This document shows positions 15,221 through 23,543 of a stretch of 46,105 nt of DNA, piece by piece. This DNA comes from Thiogranum sp. (GTDB lineage: Bacteria > Pseudomonadota > Gammaproteobacteria > DSM-19610), in contig JAGXGS010000027.1 of the NCBI GenBank assembly GCA_024636585.1, forward strand, positions 1 to 46,105. The letters run 5' to 3'. The stretch's first letter is position 1. The number at the start of each line of letters is the position of its first letter. The translations under genes were made by a program, and so were the position numbers. The notes beneath the pieces are model-generated. The model saw nothing but the letters and a program-made list of their open reading frames with translations, made no database searches and was not told where the DNA came from.

Positions 15221-15812
15221 GCGCGGATTCCTGTGCCGCGACATCATCCAGATCGCGGCCGGTCTTCACCGAGGCGGGTTGGGTGCTGGTCGGGCGACGC
15301 CGGGCATCGGCGTGTTCATCGTTCATCTTGATGGCTAGCCAGCGCGCTTTTTTCCCGCCCTCGATGCGCTTGAGTGCATAGCCGCCCTGCAATTTCTCTC
15401 CCTCGAGCCACACTTCGATGAGCCCGTCCGCCAGCGCTTCTTGCATGCCCTTGCGTTGCTCGTCCTTGCGCGCGCGCAGGTTTTCATAGGTGCCGGTGTC
15501 CCAGACCAGCACCGTGCCGGCGCCGTATTCACCCTCGGGAATGACGCCTTCAAAATCAATGTAGTCCAGCGGATGATCTTCAGTCTGGATGGCAAGTCGC
15601 TTGTCGCGGGGATCGGTGGAAAGTCCTTTCGGAACTGCCCAGGAGGCAAGAACGTCGTCGATTTCGAGGCGAAAATCGTAATGCAGACGCGAAGCATCAT
15701 GTTTCTGTATTACGAAGCGGCGGCTATCGCCGGATTTGGCCTGTTCTCCGGCGGGTTCGCGGGTTTTGCGGAAATCGCGTTTGCGACGGTAGGTTTCGAG
15801 TTTGTCCTGCAT
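15213..15812 (-). CDS. LigD 3'-phosphoesterase domain as a separate protein
   Basis: This 199-residue protein matches the PE domain of LigD, which trims 3'-ribonucleotide and 3'-phosphate ends before ligation. The manganese-site residues are visible: His and Asp in IQKHDASRLHYDFRLE, His in EDHPLDY and the IPEGEYGAG loop. The N-terminus is Lys/Arg-rich. In Pseudomonas LigD the order is PE-LIG-POL within one chain; here the same order is kept over three genes. It starts 14 bp after the stop of the upstream stress-protein gene. No ku gene is in the window. Confidence 0.9.
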   Translation of the reverse strand: MQDKLETYRRKRDFRKTREPAGEQAKSGDSRRFVIQKHDASRLHYDFRLEIDDVLASWAVPKGLSTDPRDKRLAIQTEDHPLDYIDFEGVIPEGEYGAGTVLVWDTGTYENLRARKDEQRKGMQEALADGLIEVWLEGEKLQGGYALKRIEGGKKARWLAIKMNDEHADARRRPTSTQPASVKTGRDLDDVAAQESAHE

Positions 15813-15826
15813 AGATCACCGGCGGC

Positions 15827-16333
15827 TCATATGACAGCCGTTTGTTCTGCCAGGGTATTTCCGACCACTGCCTTCGCCTTGCGCTGCGCTTCATCGCTGG
15901 CAGCATGAATGATAACGACAGGATATCCGGCCTTGAGCGCATTCCGTACCAGTCCCTTGAGTACATCTTCGCGCAGCCTGAGTCCGCGTACGGCGCCGGC
16001 AATACCTCCGATCAGGGCCCCGTAGCCGAGCACGATCAAAGGCCCGACCACGGGCGCGCTGACGAACAATGCGGGCGCTAAGACTTCGGTAACGCCTGCT
16101 ATTAATGCGCCGGTGGCGGTCCCGGCGGCCCCTCCAGTGACCGTCTCCCGCTTCATGGTGTCGCGGCTGGTATCCGGTTCCGGCTGGATTGCACGGTCGA
16201 TGTTGGTGGCGCCCGGCATCAGTTGCACCACTTCAGTATCTCCGAGCCTGGCATCTCCGAGCGCCATCAATGCAGCTTCAGCCGCGGCGGTATCCGGGTA
16301 TATAGCCACTACCTTGTGCGCATAGCGTCGCAT
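15827..16333 (-). CDS. General-stress-protein-like membrane-associated protein (YflT/DUF1269-like)
   Basis: This 168-residue protein has an N-terminal alpha/beta part (VVAIYPDTAAAEAALMALGD), a central Gly/Ala-rich stretch of two likely membrane-inserting glycine-zipper segments (GGAAGTATGALIAGVTEVLA, then GPLIVLGYGALIGGIAGAV) and a C-terminal alpha/beta part (YPVVIIHAASDEAQRKAKAV). This pattern recurs in the 41644 gene. The start at 16333 is chosen over a longer one because it lies 13 bp after the CBS gene stop. The exact function is unknown; general stress protein 17M-like annotation is the nearest I can offer. Confidence 0.72.
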   Translation of the reverse strand: MRRYAHKVVAIYPDTAAAEAALMALGDARLGDTEVVQLMPGATNIDRAIQPEPDTSRDTMKRETVTGGAAGTATGALIAGVTEVLAPALFVSAPVVGPLIVLGYGALIGGIAGAVRGLRLREDVLKGLVRNALKAGYPVVIIHAASDEAQRKAKAVVGNTLAEQTAVI

Positions 16334-16346
16334 TTTTTCGGGATGC

Positions 16347-16784
16347 TCAGTGTGCGGTAGTCTGTGCACCGGGTTGAGATACTTCCTCGAGAATTTCGGC
16401 GCTGATGTGCTCCAGTTCGTGATGACGCGCCAGGTCAGCAAGCGCCAGAACCCCGATAAAATCTCCCTGGCTGTTTTTTACCAGGAGGCGGCGAACCTGG
16501 TGTTCCTCCATGATGCGTGAGGCCTGCTGCAGGTCATCGCTGTCATTGCAAGAAAATGCTTCACTGGTCATGACATCGTTCACTGAGGTGTTATCAGGAT
16601 GCGAACCATTGGCAGTGGCACGTATAGTAATGTTCCGATCGGTGATGGCGCCGACGATTTTTCCGTTCTCATCTGCTGGTAGCATCCCAACGTCCAGATC
16701 CCGCATCTTTTCGGCAGCTTTTCGAATCGCTGCGTCGCGTGAAATACTTTCGAAGCTGCGGGTCATGATGTCTTGCACTTGCAT
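16347..16784 (-). CDS. CBS-pair domain protein
   Basis: This 145-residue protein consists of two CBS motifs (residues about 5-60 and 72-125; GKIVGAITDRNITIRA and FIGVLALADLARHHEL). Stand-alone CBS pairs bind adenine nucleotides and usually sense energy state. The ATG at 16784 has AGGGAG eight bases upstream; the longer open frame reaches into the promoter. It heads a minus-strand run that continues through the stress protein, the LigD pieces and the P-ATPase, with an FNR-type box 112 bp upstream. Confidence 0.88.
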   Translation of the reverse strand: MQVQDIMTRSFESISRDAAIRKAAEKMRDLDVGMLPADENGKIVGAITDRNITIRATANGSHPDNTSVNDVMTSEAFSCNDSDDLQQASRIMEEHQVRRLLVKNSQGDFIGVLALADLARHHELEHISAEILEEVSQPGAQTTAH

Positions 16785-16889
16785 AGTAGTTACTCCCTGA
16801 CGTGCATGTGTGTTTTCAGCGCGTTCATTTGTCGCTGCCAACGCAGAATTGCGTAAATCGCATAAAACCATTCTCGCCGTGCGCCATCA

Positions 16890-16903
16890 TTGAAAAAACG
16901 CAA
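16890..16903 (-). promoter_or_regulatory. FNR-type box B
   Basis: TTGA-AAAAAC-GCAA. Its centre is 112 bp from the CBS-protein start. A weak TTTTAT (16867-16862, minus) lies at class II -10 spacing. It probably drives the CBS/stress/LigD/P-ATPase run. Confidence 0.55.
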
Positions 16904-16953
16904 TATGTTCTGGCTTGCAGTTTTAAAAAAATCAGCTTGTCTGTTGGTGGTTT

Positions 16954-16967
16954 TTGATATTTCTCAA
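16954..16967 (+). promoter_or_regulatory. FNR-type box C
   Basis: TTGA-TATTTC-TCAA, an exact palindromic pair of TTGA arms, centred 129 bp before the PilZ gene. TAGTCT (16990-16995) sits at -10 spacing. It lies 64 bp from box B, giving each divergent transcript its own site. Confidence 0.6.
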
Positions 16968-17089
16968 TGCTCGATAGCGACTCGGATTCTAGTCTGACCA
17001 GACTACGCAAGCAGGCAATAGACACATTCCTTCCAGTGCCGTATTCGCCGTGCGCCGGCAGTCATAAGTGGCATGATCAGGGAGTTTCC

Positions 17090-17470
17090 ATGGCAAAGGC
17101 AGCAGGCGACGGAACGGCATCAGACAGTAAAGAACGCACGACGACTGCGCCCTTGGGCACACCCGATATAGATCACCGGCAGGGCACCAGGCCACGTACG
17201 CTGATGCTGGCGAGAATGCGCTGGCCCGATGGGCAAAGCGCGGCTGGACTTGTGTACGATATCGGTCCAGGTGGTATGTTCGTGGTTAGCGGAGCCGGTC
17301 CGGAAGGCAGCAGCTGCGTCGACGTGGTTGTAGGGGGTGGAGACGCATCAGTGCGGATCAAAGGGTTTATTGTGCATCGCCACAAACACGGTTTCGGCTT
17401 GATGTTCCGGCGCCTCGACCGCAGTGCCCAGGACTTCCTTCGGACTTGTCTGGGCGTGGATCTGCAATAA
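17090..17470 (+). CDS. PilZ-domain protein
   Basis: This 126-residue protein has a PilZ-like core: an RxxxR element in HRQGTRPRT, then VYDIGPGGMFVVSG, where the usual (D/N)xSxxG motif has Gly in place of Ser, then beta strands to GFGLMFRRLD. PilZ domains bind cyclic-di-GMP and alter motility, secretion or polysaccharide output. The motif change leaves c-di-GMP binding uncertain. The ATG at 17090 has AGGGAG seven bases upstream. FNR-type box C lies upstream, so expression may rise at low oxygen. Confidence 0.75.
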   Translation: MAKAAGDGTASDSKERTTTAPLGTPDIDHRQGTRPRTLMLARMRWPDGQSAAGLVYDIGPGGMFVVSGAGPEGSSCVDVVVGGGDASVRIKGFIVHRHKHGFGLMFRRLDRSAQDFLRTCLGVDLQ

Positions 17471-17884
17471 AAAAAGCTTATAAGGCCCTCGCATAGAAGC
17501 GCATTCCCACTCTGGCTGGCTATATGTCAGCCCTCCTGGAAGCTATTTAGTGTTTGCCCCGATACCGGGGGGTGGTAGTGGAGACTAAGCTCTGTTTCTG
17601 AAGCTGGTGGCTCGCAAGCCTGTTGCGATACCAGGAGTCATTACCAAGAGGGTGCTGCGTATCACTCAGACGGAGCGGTGCGTGTGCAGGCTGGAAGGAC
17701 AACCGGGAAAAGCGAACTTGAAGTGTGGTGGCAGAGTGTGGCTAGCCGCACGGGACAGCACGCTCTGCGGAATCCGCCGGTGGACGGGGGATAGCTGCAG
17801 CACATAGACCATCGGTCGAAGCGAACAGGTGTCTGATCGCCGGGCACTATAGCCCGGAAATACCGACATCGAAGGAGCGAACAA
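17471..17884 (+). other. Long structured leader upstream of the Crp/Fnr gene
   Basis: This 414-bp gap has no convincing gene; the short frame at 17607-17807 has no ribosome site or recognisable protein. Two hairpins stand out: CCCCG-ATAC-CGGGG (17557-17570) and CCGGGC-ACTATA-GCCCGG (17840-17857). The second is flanked by GGTGTC and GACATC, which can extend the stem to just before the GAAGGAG ribosome site of the regulator. No FNR-type box is seen here. It may be a long 5' leader or hold an unrecognised RNA. Confidence 0.4.
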
Positions 17885-18607
17885 ATGTCGAAGGCGAGAA
17901 TCGAAACAACAACGCAGAGCTGGAACGGCAGTACCCATCACCTGGCTAATGAATTTATCGGCGACAGCATTTACAGCTCGTCACCGCCACTGGCGCTGTG
18001 GCAGGAAGCAAAGCCCAAGCGCTTTGTTGCGCAAAGTGTGATTTATCGGGAAAGTGATTCGATCGACAGGGTATACCTCGTTCGCGGCGGCATGGTGAAG
18101 TTGCTCAGTTATCTGCCGAACGGCCGGGCCAGAATCGTCCGTTTGCATGCCAGGAATCACTGGATAGGACTGGAGGGTCTGCTGGGGCATGCCTACGAAC
18201 ATACAGCGATGGCTGTCGGTGATGTCGAAGTCGAGCATATTTCCATTCATAGTCTGAGGCGCCTGTACCGGGATGATCCCCGTGCGCTTGGAGAATTGCT
18301 GCAGCAGTGGCATGGTGATCTTACGCAGGCGGATCGCTGGATTTCCGATTTTTCAACCGGAGGCATCAAGTCGCGGGTCGCGCGTTTGCTGGAATACCTG
18401 GCGGAACTTGAAAGTGATGAGCCGTCCGATCAGGTAGAACTGCTTACGGTCCACGAAATGGCTGAGATCATCGGTGTCACGCAGGAAAGCGTGAGCCGGA
18501 TTCTGGCAGCATTCAAGCGCAATGCGATTTTGCAGAGACAGACTGATCCGCGTCGCGAAATTTATCGCCTGGACACCGGCAAGCTGCAGCATGAAGCGAG
18601 AAAATAG
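17885..18607 (+). CDS. Crp/Fnr-family regulator without cysteines
   Basis: This 240-residue protein has a cyclic-nucleotide-binding-like sensor domain (residues about 45-140, with VYLVRGGMVKLLSYLPNGRA), a dimer helix and a C-terminal winged helix. The recognition helix reads VTQESVSRIL: Glu-x-x-Ser-Arg is the FNR arrangement (Glu209, Ser212, Arg213), which reads TTGA half-sites, and not the CRP arrangement. There is no Cys anywhere, so an oxygen-labile Fe-S cluster as in FNR is excluded. It may sense a nucleotide, haem-bound gas or redox signal as other family branches do. It is the best local candidate for acting on the TTGA-N6-TCAA boxes. It has GAAGGAG upstream and a long leader. Confidence 0.88.
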   Translation: MSKARIETTTQSWNGSTHHLANEFIGDSIYSSSPPLALWQEAKPKRFVAQSVIYRESDSIDRVYLVRGGMVKLLSYLPNGRARIVRLHARNHWIGLEGLLGHAYEHTAMAVGDVEVEHISIHSLRRLYRDDPRALGELLQQWHGDLTQADRWISDFSTGGIKSRVARLLEYLAELESDEPSDQVELLTVHEMAEIIGVTQESVSRILAAFKRNAILQRQTDPRREIYRLDTGKLQHEARK

Positions 18608-18617
18608 TCCGGGCGAT

Positions 18618-21023
18618 CTAGAGCTGGAATTCGCGCATCTCGCCTGGCTTGAGCTGGTAAGTCTCGGCTTTGATGCCGATCTGCATGGGGAGCTCAGCGG
18701 ATGGATGCGTGCTGACGCGCACGCAGGTGGTGGTCACATGCAGATCGAGGACGTGCTGTCGGTAGCGGATATTGAGAGTGAGACTTTTCAATTCCTCGGG
18801 CAGGCTGGGATTCAGCCACAGAACATCGCCGCGCGTCTCGATTCCGGTGAAACAGCGCTGGATAAGATCGACGGTGCCAGCCATGGCGCCGGTGTGAATG
18901 CCTTCGGGCGTAGTGCCGCCCTGAACATCCGTGACGTCACTTTCCAGCGCCTGCATAAACAGCGGCCAGCTTTCCGGGCGATTGCCACGCGCCAGAACCC
19001 AGGAATGTACCACCCGACTCAAGGTGGAGCCGTGTGAGGTGCGCCGCATGTAGTAGTCGACATTGCGCGGGATGGTATCGTGCTGAAAGGCGTAGCCGAG
19101 TCGCGCAAACAGGTCGCTAAGCTCTTCGGCCGAGAACAGGTAGAAAAGCATGACTACGTCGGCCTGTTTGGAGACCTTGAAACGGTTCGGCGTCTTGTTT
19201 TCAGACTCCAGAATGCGGTCCAGGCGATGAATGTCGCCGTATTTATGCTGATAGCCCTGCCAGTCGAATTCTTCCAGCGACTCATAGCCTTCGAACTGGC
19301 TGATGATGTCGTCATCGTGAAACGGAATGCACATGTTCCGGCTGATTTCATCCCAGTGCGTGAGTTCGTCCCGCGACAGATCCAGTAGCTGCGAAAGCTC
19401 GTCAAAGCGTTGTGAAGGCAGCACCTCGCGCAACTCACAGGCTCGCTGCAACACCCAGACCACCATGACATTGGTGTAGGCATTGTTGTTCAGTCCCGAC
19501 TGCCCGGCATCCGGGTAGGCATCGTGATATTCGTCAGGGCCCATGACATTAAGAATTTCATAACGCTCGCGCGTGTCATTCCAGGTGGTAATACTGGCCC
19601 AGAAGCGTGCGATCTCCAGGATCATCTCAGCGCCATAGAAAGACAGAAATTCCAGATCACGCGTGACTTCATAGTACTGCCAGATGTTGTAGACGATGGC
19701 GGCGTTGATATGGCGTTGCAGGCGGGAGTTGTCCGGCAACCAGTTACCGGAGCGCGGATTCAGGTGCAGGCGCTGGCTTTCCTCGCGACCGTCACTGCCG
19801 CTCTGCCAGGGATACATGGCGCCGCGGTGTCCGGCGGCGCGGGCGGCCCGGCGCGCTTCGCCGAGTCGACGGTACCGGTAGCGCAGCAGGGCGCGGGTAA
19901 TCTCCGGCATGCGCAGGTTCAGAATCGGAAAGATGAAAAGCTCATCCCAGAAAATATGCCCCCGGTAGGCTTCACCGTGCAGGCCGCGTGCGGGCACACC
20001 GACATCCAGATCCATGACGTGCGGTGAAATCGTCTGTAACAGGTGCAGAATGTGCAGCCGCAGGATGAGCTCAGTGTGTTCTTCCGCTTCAGGATCGGCG
20101 TGCTCGATGTCAAAGTCGAAGCGCTGCCAGAGCAGTTTCCACGCCAGCATGTGACGCGCGGCCAGCGCCACAAAGCGGCCGGCATCGGTGACAGCCTTGC
20201 GTGCCTCCAGACCGGATTCACTGATAGCGTTATCGCGAGAGGTGAACAGCGCGACGATCTTCTCTATCTGTACCGGGTGTTTCGGCTCCATATCGAGTCG
20301 GTAGTGATGGGCGATGTAGTCCTCATCCTGTTCCAGTTCAGGCGTCACTTCGATCAGTTCGTCGCCGCGCCAGAAGCGCGTCGTGGCCGCCTCGGCGATG
20401 TGGACATGTGACTGACTGGTCTCGACCTGCAGCACCAGCGTGTGGTTGTCGATGGATTCCGTCAGCAGGGGAACCAGGTGCTTGCCGTTCAGACTGCTGT
20501 AGCGCTCGACGCCGTCGTTGGTGACGCGTCCATCCAGGGCGCTGCTAACTTCGATGACACCACGCCAGTTCTCGGCCTCGATAATGGTTTCCAGGGCGGC
20601 GAGGTGCGGCTGTTCGATTGACACAAGGCGACGTTGTTCGATACGCGTTTCGCGAGCCTCGTCATCACGAATGCGCAGCGTGCGTTTCATGATCGCCTGT
20701 TTTATGTCCAGCTCCTGGTGGTATGACAGGATCTCCACCGAGCGCAGGTCGAACCATTCACCTTCCTCGATGCGGAATGTCAGTGACAGCCAGTTCGGCG
20801 CATTAACCAGGTCTTCGTTTTCGATGGTCTTGCCGGCGATATCGGTTTGTAGCCGGTTATAGCAGCCGGAAATATAGGTGCCGGGGTAGTGGACTTCGTT
20901 CGCGGTCGATTCCGGTGCGGCACCACGCGTCGCGAAATAGCCGTTGCCGACCGTGCACAGCGCCTCGCGCAGCGCCTCCTGTTGAGGGTCGAACGCTGTA
21001 TAGACGAGTTTCCAGCCGCTCAT
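18618..21023 (-). CDS. Glycoside hydrolase family 65 disaccharide phosphorylase
   Basis: This 801-residue GH65 enzyme has the N-terminal beta-sandwich (to about residue 270), a linker, the (alpha/alpha)6 barrel and the C-terminal beta domain. The general acid Glu498 is in VMGPDEYHD. The phosphate-site segments KQADVVML, TSHGSTLS and TPEGIHTGAMAG are intact. The family phosphorolyses or makes alpha-glucosyl disaccharides (maltose, trehalose, trehalose-6-phosphate, kojibiose) with beta-glucose-1-phosphate. The partner gene joins beta-phosphoglucomutase with trehalose-phosphatase, which favours trehalose or trehalose-6-phosphate as substrate. Its ATG overlaps that gene's stop (ATGA), so the two are coupled. 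Confidence 0.9.
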   Translation of the reverse strand: MSGWKLVYTAFDPQQEALREALCTVGNGYFATRGAAPESTANEVHYPGTYISGCYNRLQTDIAGKTIENEDLVNAPNWLSLTFRIEEGEWFDLRSVEILSYHQELDIKQAIMKRTLRIRDDEARETRIEQRRLVSIEQPHLAALETIIEAENWRGVIEVSSALDGRVTNDGVERYSSLNGKHLVPLLTESIDNHTLVLQVETSQSHVHIAEAATTRFWRGDELIEVTPELEQDEDYIAHHYRLDMEPKHPVQIEKIVALFTSRDNAISESGLEARKAVTDAGRFVALAARHMLAWKLLWQRFDFDIEHADPEAEEHTELILRLHILHLLQTISPHVMDLDVGVPARGLHGEAYRGHIFWDELFIFPILNLRMPEITRALLRYRYRRLGEARRAARAAGHRGAMYPWQSGSDGREESQRLHLNPRSGNWLPDNSRLQRHINAAIVYNIWQYYEVTRDLEFLSFYGAEMILEIARFWASITTWNDTRERYEILNVMGPDEYHDAYPDAGQSGLNNNAYTNVMVVWVLQRACELREVLPSQRFDELSQLLDLSRDELTHWDEISRNMCIPFHDDDIISQFEGYESLEEFDWQGYQHKYGDIHRLDRILESENKTPNRFKVSKQADVVMLFYLFSAEELSDLFARLGYAFQHDTIPRNVDYYMRRTSHGSTLSRVVHSWVLARGNRPESWPLFMQALESDVTDVQGGTTPEGIHTGAMAGTVDLIQRCFTGIETRGDVLWLNPSLPEELKSLTLNIRYRQHVLDLHVTTTCVRVSTHPSAELPMQIGIKAETYQLKPGEMREFQL

Positions 21024-22642
21024 GCCGACGAACTATCAAGTCTGTCGCCGAGCCGCTCTAGAAATTGCTCCACCGCATCCGGATTATCAAGTCGGTAGCT
21101 TGCGCCCGTCGGTCGCGACGCCGGAGCCACGAGGATACCGACACCCGCCGTCCCGAGTTCACGGAATACATCTTCGTCGGTTACGTCATCACCGATATAC
21201 AGCGGAACGAACCGTCCCGGATCCATGTCGAGCGTCTGCATCAGCCAGAGTAATGCCTTGCCCTTGTCCCATTCGATGTCCGGTTGCAGTTCGAAGATCT
21301 TCTTGCCGCTCGACAGTCGCAAACCGGAAGTGGCCACCTGTGTCTCCTCGACCGCCTGCCGCACCTTTTCCACATCGGCGTCGTCAACCTGACGATAATG
21401 CGTTGCAATGGAGAAACGCTTGCGCTCCACCTGGCAGTTCGGGACTGCGCTGAGTTTATCCCGTAGCATCTGCTCCGCCTGGTCGAGGACAGGCAGGTAT
21501 TCTTCGCCTTCCTGATACTCGGCGCGCTCGTTATCAGGACCGGCGATGTCAAAGCCGTGGCTGCCCGCATACCAGATATTTCTGATGCCGACGCGCTCGC
21601 GTACATCAGCAAGATCGCGGCCGCTGATAATGGCGCATTCGGACAATCTGCACAGACGTTCCAGCGTCTGCCGCATGCTGTCTGACAATACGGCGTCCTC
21701 CGGCCGTGCAACGATCGGCGTCAGGGTGCCGTCGTAGTCGAGAAAGATCGCCAGCTCCTGGTTGTCGCCCGGCATGATTTCGTCGACGCGATCGAGCGCG
21801 GAAGGTAATTGCTGCGCCGGCGCGCCTCCGGCAAGGTGTATCTCGGCAAGATCGCGCACCACCAGGTCAGCGCCATGTTCGCTCAGGCCGTCAGCTACGT
21901 CACCGCGATTGACGCCGATGACGCAGCCGTAGCCGGCGGCCTTCGCGGCCTGTACCCCGACCATGGCGTCTTCGACGCCAATGGTGCGTTGCGGCTCGCT
22001 ATTCAGGCGGCGACAGGCTTCCAGAAACATGTCCGGCGCCGGTTTTCCCGGCACGTCCAGCTGCTGCAGATCCCTGCCATCGACGCGTGCGTCGAACAGC
22101 GCAGTGATGCCGGCGGCTTCCAGTACCGCCTGGCAATTGCGGCTTGAGGACACTACGGCAATCCGCTTGCCGGCTTCGCGCAACACGCGAATCAGGTCAA
22201 TGGTCGAGGTGTACACTTCGACCCCGTCGCTGCGCAGCGTTTCCATGAAAAACCGGTCTTTGCGGTTACCCAGCCCGCTGATGGTCTCCTGCTTGTCAGG
22301 CCCATCCTGCGGTTCACCGGCCGGCAGCTCGAGGCCGCGCGCATCAAGGAAACTGCGCACGCCGTCGTAGCGAGGCTTGCCGTCCACGTAGTTCAGGTAA
22401 TCGCTCTCGATATCGAAGGGCTGGTAGGGTTCGCCCGGCGCCACATGTTTCGCGAGGTAATCGTCGAACATGCGTTTCCACGCCGCGGCATGTACTTTCG
22501 CGGTGCGGGTGATCACACCGTCGAGATCGAAGACCATGGCGTCGAAACGTTCCGGTGCAAGCTCGGCACCGGGCGCCGCGGTCTCGAGATCGCTCAGGCC
22601 CGGATTGGTCGAGGTCGCTTGCTCGTTCGGTAAAACAATCAT
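21020..22642 (-). CDS. Fused beta-phosphoglucomutase / trehalose-6-phosphate phosphatase
   Basis: This 540-residue protein joins two HAD enzymes. Residues about 33-265 are beta-phosphoglucomutase-like: nucleophile Asp39 and acid/base Asp41 in MVFDLDGVITR, the SSSRN motif and VEDAMVGVQAAKAAG. Residues about 295-530 are OtsB-type trehalose-phosphatase: Asp302 and Asp304 in LDYDGTLTP, ISGRD, GSHGFDI and IGDDVTDEDVF. Both catalytic sets are intact. The first half interconverts beta-glucose-1-phosphate and glucose-6-phosphate; the second removes phosphate from trehalose-6-phosphate. The start at 22642 is chosen because the longer frame crosses low-quality leader sequence. FNR-type box D lies 94 bp upstream. 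Confidence 0.9.
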   Translation of the reverse strand: MIVLPNEQATSTNPGLSDLETAAPGAELAPERFDAMVFDLDGVITRTAKVHAAAWKRMFDDYLAKHVAPGEPYQPFDIESDYLNYVDGKPRYDGVRSFLDARGLELPAGEPQDGPDKQETISGLGNRKDRFFMETLRSDGVEVYTSTIDLIRVLREAGKRIAVVSSSRNCQAVLEAAGITALFDARVDGRDLQQLDVPGKPAPDMFLEACRRLNSEPQRTIGVEDAMVGVQAAKAAGYGCVIGVNRGDVADGLSEHGADLVVRDLAEIHLAGGAPAQQLPSALDRVDEIMPGDNQELAIFLDYDGTLTPIVARPEDAVLSDSMRQTLERLCRLSECAIISGRDLADVRERVGIRNIWYAGSHGFDIAGPDNERAEYQEGEEYLPVLDQAEQMLRDKLSAVPNCQVERKRFSIATHYRQVDDADVEKVRQAVEETQVATSGLRLSSGKKIFELQPDIEWDKGKALLWLMQTLDMDPGRFVPLYIGDDVTDEDVFRELGTAGVGILVAPASRPTGASYRLDNPDAVEQFLERLGDRLDSSSA

Positions 22643-22729
22643 GATTCGGATTCCGCTGGTTATTACTGCGACACGTGCAACTGTGTCTTTCGACACCGGC
22701 AGCATCGCGTGACAGGGCGGAGAGGGTCA

Positions 22730-22743
22730 TTGAAAATTATCAA
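22730..22743 (-). promoter_or_regulatory. FNR-type box D
   Basis: TTGA-AAATTA-TCAA within the longer palindrome TCATTGAAAATTATCAATGA. Its centre is 94 bp before the phosphoglucomutase/phosphatase start. It lies 11 bp beyond the glycosylase stop codon. Confidence 0.65.
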
Positions 22744-22753
22744 TGAAACAGGA

Positions 22754-23543
22754 TCAATGCGCCTGACAGTCCGGGCAGTACCAGGCGGTGCGCCCGCCGA
22801 CGCGGAGCGTTTCCGGTTCACCTTTGCAGCTGGGGCAATGCCCGCCCTCGCGGCGTTGCGGCAGCAGAAAATCATCCGGCATCTGTTGCGGGTCAGCCTG
22901 CGCATCGATGGCTGCTTCGAGTACCTTGCGCAGCGCAGCATGAAGACGCTTCAGATCATCCTCAGTCATGTCTTCCATGGATCGGCGCGGGTGCAGTCCG
23001 GTCTGGAAAAGAATTTCATCCGAATAGACATTGCCGATGCCGGCCATGATCTGCTGGTTCATCAGCCAGGACTTGACCGCGCCGCGACGTCCGGAAGCCA
23101 GCTGAACGAAATCTTTGGCGCTGATGTCCAGGGCGTCAGGCCCCAGCTTCTGATCCTGGATCAGGCTTTCCGGTGTGTCGCAGAGACTGATCTTGCCCAG
23201 TTTGCGCGTGGCGATGTAGGCCAGCCGGGCGCCGTTGTCGAACTCGATCAGACACTGGACAGCATCCGGCGCCGATTCCGATTGCTTTAAATATTGCAGT
23301 CTGCCGGTCATGCCGAAATGCAGCGCCAGGCAGCTGCCATCGCCATCCAGCCCGCCGAAAAGGTATTTCCCGTGCCGGCCGGGTGGATACAAAGGACCTG
23401 CCGTCGAGCGCGCGCCCCAGGCCCTGGGGTGTGGTTCCTTCCAGCAGACTGCGGCCCTCGGTATGCACGTGGGCGATACGCTGGTGCCGGGCATGGCCAT
23501 CAAAGTGGCGCCTGTAAACCTCGACGTCCGGCAGCTCGGGCAT
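22754..23543 (-). pseudogene. Fpg/Nei-type DNA glycosylase with a frameshift
   Basis: The N-terminus MPELPDVEVYRR (start 23543, catalytic Pro2 and Glu3) runs in one frame through GRALDGRSFVSTR. The rest, from RHGKYLF through the catalytic-core helices to a four-Cys zinc finger (CPSC and CPDC) near the C-terminus, continues in another frame. Removing one base in the CCGGCCGGG tract at about 23375-23383 would restore TRRHGKYLF, the usual family sequence, giving about 263 residues. Everything else looks intact, so this is either a very recent mutation or a sequencing/assembly error. The family removes oxidised bases. Its start is adjacent to the stop of the upstream small membrane-protein gene. 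Confidence 0.85.

Noticed and set aside
13288-15812. LigD broken by sequencing errors
   Set aside because: Both junctions lie at domain borders and show overlapping stop/start arrangements typical of coupled genes; error-caused shifts would fall anywhere.
17607-17807. Short protein gene in the leader of the Crp/Fnr gene
   Set aside because: No ribosome site, no recognisable protein, and the composition looks non-coding.
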